Positions 1 through 11,372 of a DNA stretch of 64,000 nucleotides are shown piece by piece. A program made the translations under genes and the position numbers. Under the pieces are notes generated by a model. That model made no database searches and was not told the origin of the DNA. It saw only the letters and a program-made list of their open reading frames with translations. The stretch is from Diogma glabrata. Taxonomy: Eukaryota > Arthropoda > Insecta > Diptera > Cylindrotomidae. The DNA lies in NCBI GenBank assembly GCA_963693315.1, contig OY856187.1, positions 41,715,242-41,779,241 on the forward strand, read 5' to 3'. Each line of letters starts with the position of its first letter. The first letter of the stretch is position 1.

Positions 1-357
1 TAATGACAACTACTTAGTACTCAGTAACATTGTCCTGACAACAGAATGAGGTTTATTTAAAATATAAAGTGTTATATCCAATATAACAGTAGTTGAATAA
101 AGTTAATAACTATTTCCATGAAAACATATTTCTTTGGCCTTATATCATGAATTTTTCATTGTAAAATTTAAGTATTTGAAATTAATTGAACTATATTTTA
201 TTTTCACATAAATATTTCGTGTGATTGTCTCAACTACATCGGTTTATAATTGTACAGTTGTTGAATCAATCTCGTAGTTCGATTCGCCATATCTGCCCGC
301 ACGGTGAGGTTGAGACAACTTTATTTCGATTGGAATTAGGACAAGTATTTTTCAGTG
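1..357 (-). mobile_element. MITE, partial, with CACTG-type terminus
   Basis: The right end reads TTTTTCAGTG at 348-357. The inner sequence matches, in reverse complement, the complete copy at 29090-29537, including a GC-richer block with the motif CCGTGCGG. The other end lies outside the window. It carries no coding sequence. It abuts decayed hAT transposase sequence at about 370, so it seems to have inserted into that older element. The superfamily is not certain; the complete copy gives TIR CACTGAAAAAAA. Confidence 0.7.
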
Positions 358-369
358 TAAAAATCTTGA

Positions 370-1568
370 ATATGACGGTATAGATGTTATGAATTGTCGT
401 TCCCAAGGTTATTATAATGCAGCTGTTATGAGTAGTATACATGGAGGAGTGCAAGCTATTATTAAAGCAAAAATAACAAAGCAATTTTTGTCGGCTGCAT
501 AGATCATTCAATTAATTTATGTGGCCAACACTCATTTGCATAAAATGTAGCTTGTGTAACGTTTTTCGGAACAGTGGTAGCCATTTTTACATGTTTTTCT
601 GCTTCAACTAGCCGCTGGAAAGTGCTTGTTAAACACAACAAAGCAACTGTTAAAAGACTCTTAACAACGCATTGGAGTGCTCATTATGCTGCAGTAAAAG
701 TATTGGCCGAAAATTTTGATGGGATTGTGGCTGCAATTGAGAAATTAAGTGATCAACAAGAAAATGTAGACGCTAGAGGCGCTGCACAGAACCTTATCCA
801 TGCAGCATGTGATTTTACGTTTCTTTGCTATCTTTTGTTTTGGAATGATATTCTAAGGGAAATAATATCTGTGCTCAGATTGGATTGCAAAGCTAGGACT
901 TGAATAATGATCAATTAGTTACAAAAAAGGAGTCAATTCGTAACGCAGTCATATTGTAGAAGAGGCTATAATTCTTGCTGCGAAAAAATCGGAGGACTAC
1001 GACATTCTAATAGAAAGCCGAATTTGTCGTAAAAACGTAAAAAACCAATGGCTGGTGAGTTTACCACTGATTTTGTGGTTGACACTGAGAGCTCAACTTA
1101 AAAAGGACATGTTGGAATGTCTTGATCGATTCAGTGTTGAACTCCGATCTAGACTTTAGTCAGTTCAAGATTTAGCTGCATTGTTCGAGGTTGTGCAGAC
1201 AAACACTTAGCTTTTGGCGAACAGTGAAGAGTTAAAATTATCTGTACCAAAATTTATCAGTTTTTATGATGCTCCTCATCAAGGCAACAGAGTTCCTCAT
1301 AGAGGTACCAAGGTTGAGGAGGCATTTAAAAGCGGCCAATGTTACAGTTTCTAACTGGGCGTACCTAGACTTTTTGAAATTCATCGTAGAATGGGATTTT
1401 TCGGAATTCCTTCCGAATCTTACGGTCACACTAAAGTTATTTATGACTATTTGCGTATTAATGGCTTCGTGTGAGAGGAGTTTCAGCAAATAAAAATTAA
1501 TTAAAAATTACTTGCGGGCAACAATGACCCAATGTAGCTTATTAATAATAATGCTCATTTGTATTAAT
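370..1568 (+). pseudogene. hAT transposase remnant (ZMYM1-like, DUF4371/dimerisation type)
   Basis: Several frames read together resemble the ZMYM1-like hAT transposases common in arthropods. In order: CRSQGYYNAAVMSSIHGGVQ at about 392-451, corresponding to the RGQGYDNGANM-type block; FFGT followed by FSASTSRWKVL (about 560-625); TTHWSAHYAAVKVL (about 667-710), corresponding to the TRWSAR motif; and the C-terminal dimerisation motif MASCERSFSK (1464-1493), followed after an in-frame TAA by KLIKNYLRATM. The ordered match to one family is the evidence. Stops and frameshifts interrupt it, so no active transposase is made. The native element would bind its own terminal repeats in the nucleus. The N-terminal part is lost to the MITE and the window edge. 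Confidence 0.82.
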
Positions 1569-1630
1569 TAAAAAAAATTATAAATTACGTTTATCGGCTT
1601 TTTATTATTATTGACAGTTTTATTTTTGGA

Positions 1631-1681
1631 GTGACACCACAATATCCGCCCCGGGTGCCACCCATGCTAGCTACGCCACTG
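1631..1681 (+). repeat. hAT 3' terminal inverted repeat
   Basis: The sequence ending GCTAGCTACGCCACTG at 1666-1681 is the reverse complement of the CAGTGGCGTAGCTAGC-type start seen on many ZMYM1-like hAT elements. It lies about 60 bases after the last recognisable transposase codon, as expected for the element end. The sequence directly after it is Helitron helicase coding sequence, so the boundary at 1681/1682 is sharp. Confidence 0.7.
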
Positions 1682-1947
1682 CCTGCATCCCAATGATTCC
1701 AACTGACGTACCATTCGAGTTTAAACGACTGCAGTTTCCAGTACGGCTTGCTTTCGCTATGACTTTAAACAAATCCCAGGGGCAGTGTTTCATTAAGTGT
1801 TTGTGGTATTAATCTAGAAAACCCATGTTTCTCGCATGGTCAATTGTATGTTGCCTGTTCCCGTGTTGGAAAACCATCTACTCTGTTTGTTTACGAGCCA
1901 GGTAATCAAACAAAAAATATCGTGTACCACAAAGTACTTCAATAAAA
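1682..1947 (+). pseudogene. Helitron/Pif1-like helicase C-terminal fragment
   Basis: Translation gives a run like IPMIPTDVPFEFKRLQFP followed by VRLAFAMTLNKSQGQ. This is the Pif1/RecD-like superfamily 1 helicase motif region of Helitron Rep-helicase proteins (the NKSQGQT motif). After a frameshift near 1785 come the NPCFSHGQLYVACSRVGKP equivalents in another frame. Only the last 80 or so codons remain. The hAT element ends directly at its 5' side, so the helicase was already present when the hAT inserted. The fragment at 32809-33437 is a second, separately decayed copy. It is not functional. Confidence 0.8.
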
Positions 1948-2144
1948 ATGAAAATTAATTTAGAATAAGTAAAAATAAAATGAAATATAATAAGTAGGTA
2001 TCATAATAAGAAATCTGAAATTGTAATTTTCATTGTGATTTTTTAGTGACTATTAAAAAAATTTTAGGTGTTTTTTAATTTTTATTTTTTGACATAATGT
2101 AATTGTTGACTTATTAACTTTCTATTTTCTTTTTATTATCTTAC
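1948..2144. other. AT-rich spacer after helicase remnant
   Basis: No ORF or recognisable element is seen. It may be the 3' untranslated part of the Helitron-type element whose helicase precedes it. Confidence 0.4.
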
Positions 2145-2505
2145 AAGCTGACCCGGCGTCCCGAATAGCAGAATAAGTATTAAAAAAAAATAAAAAATTA
2201 AAGAATCGACTTTTTTATTTATTTATACATTTTTTTATTGCTTACTTCAAAACTTATTTGATTGCTAATTTTTCATATATAAGAACTGATCAGCTGGTTT
2301 TCATTCATATTTTTAAAAATAAAAATTGAAAATTATGCTATCATTTCTCACTACCACTTTTGAAATCATTGCTTCTACGTCAACAAAATGTCTACGCAAA
2401 AACTTTATTTATAAGCGGGCCTGCTAGTAAATCATATTTATTAATTTTTGATGCATTATAATTTCATATTTATAAAAAGTTTAAACGTTTGCCGAAAAAA
2501 TAGAG
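2145..2505 (-). repeat. Repeat module A, copy 1 (ACCCGGCGT-containing)
   Basis: It matches 26803-27075 in reverse complement: shared blocks include the CGGCAAACGTTTAAA end, ATAAATAAAGTTT, ACATTTTGTTGACGTAG and the AGTGAGAAATGAT stretch. It contains CTGACCCGGCGTCCCG at 2148-2163. In both copies it is joined to the hairpin module H. It is probably the terminal part of a non-autonomous rolling-circle or similar element; the class is inferred from its position beside Helitron helicase sequence. Confidence 0.65.
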
Positions 2506-2506
2506 T

Positions 2507-2599
2507 ATTTAATTCAGAGTGACTTTTTGTGTATTGTCTGTAATCGTCTATAAACTATAGACTCAACACAAAAAGTATCACTTCAGCTCCTAATTAAAT
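2507..2599. repeat. Hairpin module H, copy 1
   Basis: An imperfect palindrome of roughly 40-base arms. The core is ACACAAAAAGT pairing with ACTTTTTGTGT, bounded by ATTTAATT and AATTAAAT. The second copy is at 26706-26801. The arms and flanks show that the two copies lie in opposite orientation. Confidence 0.75.
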
Positions 2600-2800
2600 A
2601 ACATACTATTATTATAATATATATATAACATTCAAATTAGAATATGATATTTTTTGTTGGTTGCTTTTATTTAAAAACTTTGTAAAATTGTTTGAAAAAA
2701 CCATTGCAACTACAATTTGTTTTTTAGCGAAAATGATTTTACGCTAGTGAGAAAAAAAACAAATTTGACAGGGGATTAGGCCAGCATGAAAAAAAGCTTT

Positions 2801-3252
2801 TTTTCTACTTCAAGCTACGAAAATGTCATTTTAATATATAGTAAAACCTATATGAAAAGGAAACTTTTTCTAAGTAGTGACTGAAAATGTTTTCAGTCAC
2901 TAGGACTGCAAGTAAATAAGTTTCGGTGATCGCCTACAGGTGGTGGTTATTTAAAGGATTGAATAAATGATTGAATATTTGAGATTGAATTTGATTTACT
3001 GTTTCTGTTGTTGTTTCGGTTGCTGTGTTTATTTCTGTCAATATCGCAGTATTTTGAAGGGATTGAATATTTTGAATATTTTGATCGAATCGAATCGAAA
3101 CTAATCATTATATCAATTGTGTGTAATTAATTAACTAAACTAATAATGAGTGTGTTTTTTTTCTATATCGGAGAAATCGAAGCAATAAAATAAAATTTGT
3201 ATCAGATATCGTATAATTTTTTCCTCTGATAATTAATTAACTGTCAGATATA
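2801..3252 (+). repeat. Repeat module B, copy 1
   Basis: About 450 bases nearly identical to 26255-26698 in the same orientation. Both contain a perfect 12-base stem with a 2-base loop (here 2876-2901, AGTGACTGAAAA/TTTTCAGTCACT) and the tract TTGTTGTTTCGGTTGCTGTG. There is no coding sequence. Confidence 0.8.
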
Positions 3253-3879
3253 AAATATATTCTTTGAGTTCTTTCCGCCAAAAAAAAACAAAAAAATTTA
3301 TTAAATAATATTTGTTTTTAATTGAAACTTTGCCTACAATTTTTTAAATTTATACTTTAAACGATGACTTCCAGTCGGTAAAAAAAGTATCTGTAATGTC
3401 TGTAAAAGTTTTTAGAGAAAATATATGAACTATTTTCATTATTCATATTGTCAAATTCATCTACTAAAAACTTACAAAATGACATAGCTAAATTTGGCAG
3501 TGTAAAAAATAAACCAGATTGTATTTATTTATATCATTTTTACCAGTGTAAAATAATGTTATTATTGTGCTCGCCTGTTATTTTTCCATCTGTAAGCGAA
3601 CACAATAATAACATTATTTTGCACTGGTAAAAATCCTATATATAAATACAATCTTGTTTATTTTTTACACAGTCAAATTTAGATAGGTCGTTTTGTAAGT
3701 TTTTAGCAGATGAATTTGTAAATATTATCATTTATATTTACAAGCGTAGAAAAAATAGCGTTTTTCCGCGTGGTAAAAACGTTTTTGCGTTCCTGAACTT
3801 ATTCCGTTCCTTTCCTTTGACAAACCGTTCAGTCACGCAAAAAGAGACGTTTTCACCACTTGTATAAAAATCTACTATT
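3253..3879 (+). repeat. Repeat module C, copy 1, with two long hairpins
   Basis: It matches 35008-35884, where a SINE interrupts it. It begins near a TTCTTTCCGC motif and ends at AAAAATCTACTATT. Two inverted repeats dominate: 3451-3722, arms of about 125 bases around the loop near 3583-3595, and 3770-3859, arms of about 30 bases beginning GTGGTAAAAACG. The 60-codon ORF inside is only the arm of the first hairpin read through. Confidence 0.8.
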
Positions 3880-4552
3880 GATGTGCTATCGTAGAAAAAA
3901 TTTTATTTTGTATCAAGGAACTGGCTCAGGGTTTGAAGAGTATCATTTAATAAAATGGGCGGTATAGTAGATTTTTGTTGTTGGAAATTTGTCAAACAAA
4001 CCTGGGATAGCTGAATCTTTCCCTGAAATTAGAAAGCAAGGTGTGAGCAGCTCTATCGGGGAGCATCAAAAATAGCACCGTAGTGTAGTACCTGATATTG
4101 AGATATGTATGTGTTTCTGAGAAACAAATTTTTTTTCTGTATCCAAATTTTTAGGATTTTTTTCTTGGGAAGACTCTTTGGAAATAAAACTTTTCTTTCG
4201 AACAAAGTTTTTTTGATATCAAATTCGTCAGCAAAATTCGCTATGGTGTAAGCCTAAATTTATGGATCCCTTGTCATGAACTTACACCTGGCGCTTACAC
4301 TATGAGTATATCCCGCGTTAATTGTTGGATAGATGTATTAGAAAATTTGTTTTCAAATTTTCGAATCAAACCCAGACACAAGTTATATAAATTCTGAAGA
4401 AAAGCAATTAATCGTTCAAAGGTAATTATCTCACACATTCTTAGTTTACGTTTCATAAAATCCCTTAAGTTGCAAATGCTATACGCGTAAACGTAAAGTC
4501 CTAACGTCTTCCACATCCAATTAAAGATGACGTCAATAGGCAAATGTAAAAC
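3880..4552. other. No gene recognised
   Basis: The sequence between module C and the gypsy remnant has no convincing ORF. The 82-codon minus-strand ORF at 4295-4543 has no recognisable motif and is probably chance. Confidence 0.4.
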
Positions 4553-4956
4553 ATGTTAGATGATGCTATCATTGAAACTTCTCATAGTTCATGGAGTTCA
4601 TCTCTCGTTTCTAACATGTTTGAAAACTTTTAAAAACGTTGGTGAATGGTTGTTGATTTTCGCCGGTTTAATGATCTTACTACAGGTGACACATTTCCAG
4701 TTCCAAATATCGTAGACGTATTGGATCAGTTGGGCATATCTAACTATTTTTATTCACTAGATTTGGCAGGTAGGTACCATCAGGTACCAATAAAAGAGCA
4801 TTATAAATTAAAATCCGCATTCAGCTCTTATTTAGGTGACTTTGATTTTAACTGAATTCCGTTTGGGTTGAAGAGCGATCCGGTGACGGTTTAGCTAAAT
4901 ATGGTATTCACTGGTTTAAACTGTTTGAAATGTTGGCGTAGTCTATGGCTATGATT
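4553..4956 (+). pseudogene. Ty3/gypsy reverse transcriptase fragment
   Basis: One reading frame with several in-frame stops matches the finger-to-palm part of Ty3/gypsy RT. In order: MLDDAIIETSHSSWSSSLV (about 4553-4610), MVVDFRRFNDLTTGD (4646-4690), YSLDLAGRYHQVPI (motif A, containing the first catalytic Asp), KSAFSS, then after a TGA the block IPFGLKSDPVT and after a TAG LNMVFTGL. At least two stops look like single C-to-T changes (the Arg expected before IPFGL reads TGA; the Gln expected after PVTV reads TAG). The YxDD motif is degraded and no LTRs are seen nearby. It differs from the intact Ty3 element at 47960. Confidence 0.88.
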
Positions 4957-5149
4957 TGTTATAATTCAAAATTAGTCGAAATCCTTAAAATTTGGCTTAA
5001 TATTGGTTATGAAACCAATATAAAATTTGATAATTGTTGTCCTAGTTTAATATTAACATCTATCAAGCATGATAAAAGTAAAAGCAGTAGAATTTTGTTA
5101 GTAGAAATAAACACAACTTCATGCAAACTTAAAATAATAAATTAATAAA

Positions 5150-8100
5150 GTAAATTGTTTATTTAAAAAGGGGTTTTAATATTTAAATTAATGGACTAGA
5201 CATCAAATTCTTTGTCACCAAAATTTGCTACGCTTTATTAGATTGGAAGTACCACAATAACACTAAAATTATTTTTCTTTGCTAATAAGTGTCACATCTC
5301 TATCTCAAATACGGTTTTAATTTTATTACATGAAATAATTACATTATAGCATCTTTAAAATTCTTCATTTATCACTCAAGTAATCAATTAGAGTGTTCCA
5401 AAAAATAACGTACAATAACTGTAAAATATAGGACGACACTATATCGCTACATTAAGATCGATTGACTTTTATTTATGTATTAAAACATTTGTGATTGAAT
5501 TGAAAGTTCGAAAAAAGTACCAACAACTTTGTTGGATTGATAGTGCACATTTATCTAGTGAGTAGTCAATATATATGTTTTTTCCTCCATTTAAAAAATC
5601 GTGAATAAATTTGCTATTCTGTGATTTATAGTTAAAAATTAATCATTTGATTTTCTTGTATAATTGATGATTTATTTATTCCTTGTAGGCGGAGAGGATT
5701 GAATCACAAATATGTTTCGGTAATGTCATACAATCTCTGATTAATATCTTTAAAAATTATTTTCAAATGAAGAAGAATTCTTGAAAATTTACATCCTAAT
5801 ATATATGTAACTTCGATCGTTATCTACCTTTCGCACTTGTAGATCTTACACTCCGTCTTCAGATAATTTAATTGTTTTAGGAACAAGTTGGGTATGATAT
5901 CTTTATGAGTTTTATCATCAGTGGATTGCCATTTCTATTAAATTCGGTTTCCCTCCAGGAGTTATGTTCAAATCTTTTCTCTATTTAAATATAATTTACG
6001 AGGCGTTGTCATCTCTAAGTTGTTAAAGTTATTTATTGCATCTATAATCTTCTTCTTTCTACTAAGCAAACTGTTTATTATATTGTTTTATATGATTTAT
6101 TACATTCAAGGTACACATTCAAGAATTTTCGCTTTCTAATTTAAGCGCATTATAAACAAAAATTCCATATACCTTACTGATTTTGTTCTTTTAATTTTAT
6201 TTTCATTATCAGTTTATCTACATACATACAAATATTTTACAACAATACAAAAAATTCAAACCGATCACAAACCCATTTAAAAAAACTGATAATAAGAAAA
6301 TTGCTTTTATTTCCTTTATCTTATCGCATTCCACTTAACTACGCTTTTCTAAATGTTTTTCTTTTCACATCTCATCATCCAAAACAGGAATTCCATAAAA
6401 ATACTAACAAAAAATATAAAATCAGAAAATCCGAAAATTTATTCCAAAATAATAAAAGTAAAAGAATTTGTAAAATTATTAAAAGAAAACGTGATTTTGT
6501 CAACAGTATCACTTTATCTATTCCTTGACAAATTTTCCCCTCCCTTTTTTTTATTGGATAAAGGTATATGTGTATAAGTAATAGAATACCTAATCCAATG
6601 CCAAAAATTGATCTTTATTTCCATTTACGTGTTTTTGTTGCTACATTTTAGACTTTAAGATTTTTTCCAAAAGAAAAATAAGGAAAAGTTTTAATGTTAT
6701 TTTCATCTTATTTGTCTGAGAAGTAATGAAAATAAGAAAAAAAAAAAGGAAAATGAAAGGGAAATAAAAGTAATTTGGAACATTGGAGTTGATAAACAGG
6801 ACGATATATCCGCCCTTAGTTTAGTTTTTTTTGTGCTCTTATTATTTTGGATTGAAGATTTCCGGTTGATTTTGTTTTTATCATTAAACAATATAATTAC
6901 GTGAACTGAATACAATGACGAAAATGTGAGATCACAAATTTGTTATTATTGGATTGGAATATATTGGTCGATTATTCCGAACAATAATCCTCTTACTCTG
7001 ATTAAATTAATTGAAGTTGTTGAACTGTTGTCTGTTATACGTTAGAAGGAAATTAAATTAAAAGAGGTGGTAGAAAATTAATGAATGTTATATGGTTTTC
7101 TTTTTAGAATTAAATAAAGAATTCAGGAAATGTTTGCTAACGCACTTAAAGACAAATAATTGTTAACAGACAAAGGATCTCCAGTCTGAAAACGATAAAC
7201 GGATGATGCTTTTACGATAATTGCTGTTTAAATTTGATTGTTTTGCTTTGAATAACAGCAGTTGAACGGAAAACAACCGAAGTTGATGCCAATGTGATAG
7301 GCTAATCAGTTGAAACACGATGAACTATAAAATCAAACAGTTTGAAGAAGATCGTTTAGTGAGATTTCCTTAAGTTTTATTTATAGATGCGTAGTTTTCA
7401 AAAAATATGCAAATAAACGTTTATCTTGGTTTATATAACTTGGGCTTCTATATACATGCCCATTGGCAGTTGTGCATTTTTGTTACTGTCCGAGTTGTAC
7501 CAAAAAAACAGTTTGTAATATGAGAAGATTTTGTGAATGATTAGGCTAAGGCAGCTATTGGAATTAGTTTGAATTTTGCAATTCAATATAATTTTTCATT
7601 TTCTCTTAGAAAAACTTGTATAAATTTTTTTTTGTGTGTTTCATGTTGGGATTGAAATCAAACTCATCAGAGAAACAAATTGTTTCAATTTCGGTGCCTT
7701 ACACACTCGATCACAGATGCGATTATGAAACATCTTTTATTTTTCATGTTCAGATGATTTCTAAATTGAAACTACATCAACACATATTTACTATAGTTCG
7801 TTATATGTTTTTCAGCTGAAATAAATTTCTTGAGAAAATAAAATACACAGCACTAAGATATAGTGTGCTATTTATGTAAATAAACAACCTACGAGATGGC
7901 CAAAATCGCATGTGTGTAACATAAATGTATATACAACGTTAAATAAGCATAACAATTAAATCTTTTACTTTTTCCCAGAACCGGTAAAAAATAACTAAAA
8001 TAGCAGTAAAGAAATGAGTTTTTGATTCAAATACCGGTTAACCGTCAAACCGATTAACCGACAATGTAAACCTTAAGCCTCATTATGCCTAAAGAAAATA

Positions 8101-9176
8101 CTATTTTTCTAAGAAGCCTTATGTTTGCGCCAGCTATAAAAATAATATATCGTGCGTACAGAGAAGCAAACCAACTTGTCATAAAACTGTTTATATCTAA
8201 ACAAAAAAAAATCATAACAACTTTTCCTTGTTTACATTAAAAACAAACAATCACAAATTTTATTTCTCATTTCCTGTAACCCCTCCAAACACAATAAAAT
8301 ATTTCAAATAAAGCACTAAAAAAGGGTCATCATTGTTTTCCTTCCGCTTTTTATATTGTTTTTCTTTTGATATCATCATTTTTAGCAATAACATTTTAAA
8401 GCTGTTTAAGTTTCAAAATTGTAAAATATTGGCACTAGTTACGCGTAGAGTTTTCATTTGAAATGTGATATTTATACGATTATTTATTTTCCTTATTTTT
8501 TACTCTCTTAAATGGAAATAAGATAAATAAATAACAACAACAGTAACAAAACCGAATACAATATATAAAAAAGCCGCATAAATTTACGTTTTATATCTTG
8601 TTTATGTACAATTTAGGTTTTCGAATTTTATGATTTTTATTTGGTTTTGTTTGTTTAATGTTTATTTGCTCGTTGTACTGGATTTTGGTTGACCCAAAAT
8701 TAAAATTTTATTTACTCGTAAATAAAATAATTTTATAATTTATTTATTGTAAATTGTCATGCCTTCCTATAACTTTGGAAAACGAATTTTCTAGCAAATA
8801 GAAAACTTTTGTTGTTTAAAATAATACAAGGACCTGCTTACTTATTGGTAAAAAATGGTATAAACGAAAATCATCATATGTTATGTTATAACGGTATATA
8901 ACGTAAATAACACTGAAATATATTAACGATACATCATCATCAGAAACCTAATTACTTTATTTATTTTAAAAATTAGTTGAGGAATACAAAAGGAAAATGC
9001 TAACTCAATAAAAAAATCTAGTGACGGATACTTTTCGGGGGTTCAGATGGATTAATTATGTTTTTAAATAAAGAAAAAAAAATGATTATATATTTCGTGT
9101 AGAAATTAAAATTAGATGATAACTAGAGAGGAAAATAATATTTTCGGTGCAGTGTAACAACAATAAAAATAATCTT
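5150..9176. other. AT-rich DNA without recognisable gene
   Basis: Both strands show only short ORFs of low-complexity composition. A small near-repeat at about 8032-8063 holds CCGGTTAACCG followed by AACCGATTAACCG. No RNA gene or element end was recognised. Confidence 0.5.
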
Positions 9177-9440
9177 TTTATTCGCCTACATATTAAAGTG
9201 TTGATTTATTACTGTGATTTGTGGTCTTAAAATGTCTCTTTTTACCCATATATTTTGTCGTCATAGTTACGTCCAAAATAGTAAAAAACATTTGAATTTG
9301 TTTAAATTCTATAAAAAATAGAAATTTTGATCAAAGCACTCTTTCAATTTAAAATTTCCTAATCCAATTAAAATATTTGTTAATATTTGTTGTCAAATAT
9401 TAAATCATTAAATAAATATTTTGTCAAAGGTTACTGATTT
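9177..9440 (+). repeat. Repeat family D, copy 1
   Basis: Matches 25494-25765 and part of 34084-34245. Shared blocks include TTTTTATTCGCCTA, TTATTACTGTGATTTG, TTTTGTCGTCATAG followed by TACGTCCAAAA, and the TTTGTTGTCA end. Noncoding and dispersed. Confidence 0.75.
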
Positions 9441-9479
9441 ATAGTACCTGGGCCCACGCCAATTTCATGTGATGTTCAC

Positions 9480-9990
9480 CACATATTTTATACTTTGTGA
9501 GGCGCCTCTCCTTGACGAGCCAGAAAACTTTTTTTCTGCGATTTTCCTCAAATCGGCCGCTTTTTCGTTCGGCAAGCTCCGAAAAATGCCGAATGCCCGC
9601 TATCTTGTTAATTTGCTACCAAATTTTTTTGGGGGTTGAAATGTGGTGGTTGGAAATTTGTTTTAGAACACGACGGTAAGCTTGTCCGACCAAAATGTGT
9701 CTGCTATTGTCAAGTCCGACAACCCAAACATACCAAAATGTCAGTTGTCGCACTCATATCAAAATTTCAGTTGTCGGACTCATAAACAGGCAATTTTAAA
9801 TGCTTTGCTACTTTTGACGGTAATTTGCCCATGGCATTTTTCCTAACAGGTTGGTTAATAGTATATTTTTCAACGATGCCGAAAACAACATATTTTGAAG
9901 CGAGAGGACAGTTTATCAGCCGAGGCGATAGCCGAGGTTGGTAATGGTCGCGAGATTCAAAATATGATTTTCGGCGAGTAGAAAACTGTA
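9480..9990. repeat. GC-richer unclassified repeat island
   Basis: It stands out from the surrounding AT-rich DNA, with motifs such as GAGGCGCCTCTCC, GCCGAGGCGATAGCCGAGG and two near copies of TTTCAGTTGTCGGACTCAT/ATGTCAGTTGTCGCACTCAT (about 9738-9783). It looks like a degraded transposon, but no terminal repeat or ORF was found. Confidence 0.4.
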
Positions 9991-11084
9991 CTTGTTCTAC
10001 TACTTTTTTAAAAATTATTATTAATTATTAAGCATTTTCATTTAAAATTACCTACAATTCAAATTTTAAAACATATAAACATCCAAACAAAATCTTTCAA
10101 TTTATATTTCTGCTATTAAAATATAGATGACTCAATATGAATAAATTATCCGATTTCTATGTTATAAATAAAACCGTCTTTAGTTACAAGCCTGATTGTC
10201 CTTTCGTTCAAAAACATCGTCAACTGTATTCATACACATATATTTATTCTATTTACACTACAAAATTCTGTAATTTTATTCTATTTGGTCTATAAAGTCC
10301 GTAAAATCATTAAATAACTCATCTTTAAAGGTTTATTGTTTTTTGCATTTGGCGTCTAGTAGGCTTATAACTAAAAGCGGTTTTCTAATAAACAAAATCA
10401 AATTTAAAAATTTTATTATTATTTCTAAAATAAAAACAACAGTTTTGATTTAGTTTTTGGATGGGGAGGTTGCTACGTAAATTCCTGATATATTTTAAAA
10501 CAACGTAAAATATTTTATGTAAATAAATATTTTTTTTCGTTTTCCTTAAATAAATAGGTGAAATCAATTTTTTTAAAATATCTTAACACCAACTGTTTGT
10601 TACAATACTATTTAAAAAGAATATGTGAATCTTATATAGTTAACTATTATATTATTTTTACATTTTTAATGTAAATTGTCCGTAAATAATTCTAAAATTA
10701 ATTAACGTCATCTACCTAAGAAAGACAAATTAACACTAACAAAATTATTTCATTCAATTAATTGATTCTCTTAACGGGTGTTCTAGGATGATTTATTCTA
10801 GTTAAGAAATTAGAAAATAGATGGCTTTTAAAAAATTACTTTCGTCACTAGGTACGAAAGTAATTTGTATAGGTTTTTTTATCACTGGTGACGAAAAAGA
10901 AATTTTCGATGCAATGAACAAACATCGAAAGTAGATTTTTTAAGTTGGGTAGTAGAAAAAATATTTTCCTTTGCTGTAGCGTAGAAAATTCATTTGCATT
11001 TTCCGTCGGTCTGAGATTTACGTATTTTTGATAATACTAAAAGATCAAACCCATCCGCCATATTGAAGTTTTAAATTGTTTTCC
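9991..11084. other. AT-rich DNA; one perfect short hairpin
   Basis: No ORF is supported. At about 10838-10867 a perfect stem AATTACTTTCGT/ACGAAAGTAATT with an 8-base loop is present. Nothing else was recognised. Confidence 0.45.
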
Positions 11085-11366
11085 TAGAAACAAAATTGTG
11101 TTACTGGTTCTAATCCGAGCTTAGCGGCTTTTAATTTTTCCGAAGCAATTAACGACGGTATGCGTAAATATATTCCTAACAGATTAATTATCCCAGAATC
11201 TGATTTATGGTTTTCGATTAAATGAAAAAAACCAATTAAAATTAAAAAAAATGCTCGTAAGTTCGTAAGTTTATGAATAATAAAACTGATGAAAATCTTA
11301 GACAGTATCGTATAGAGAGAAATATATGTAGCAAACTAAAAGATGCCAAAAAATCTATTTAATAAG
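11085..11366 (+). pseudogene. LINE piece 1 of 4 (jockey/CR1-type, upstream of RT)
   Basis: Translation gives SLAAFNFSEAINDGMRKYI followed by PNRLIIPESDLWF and K/N-rich helix-forming sequence. This matches the region between endonuclease and RT of jockey/CR1-type LINEs (the ...AI..GMxxYIPS....PW(F/Y) linker). Stops follow. The piece ends at AAAAAG (11367-11372), where the next element starts. It continues at 13079. Confidence 0.6.
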
Positions 11367-11372
11367 AAAAAG

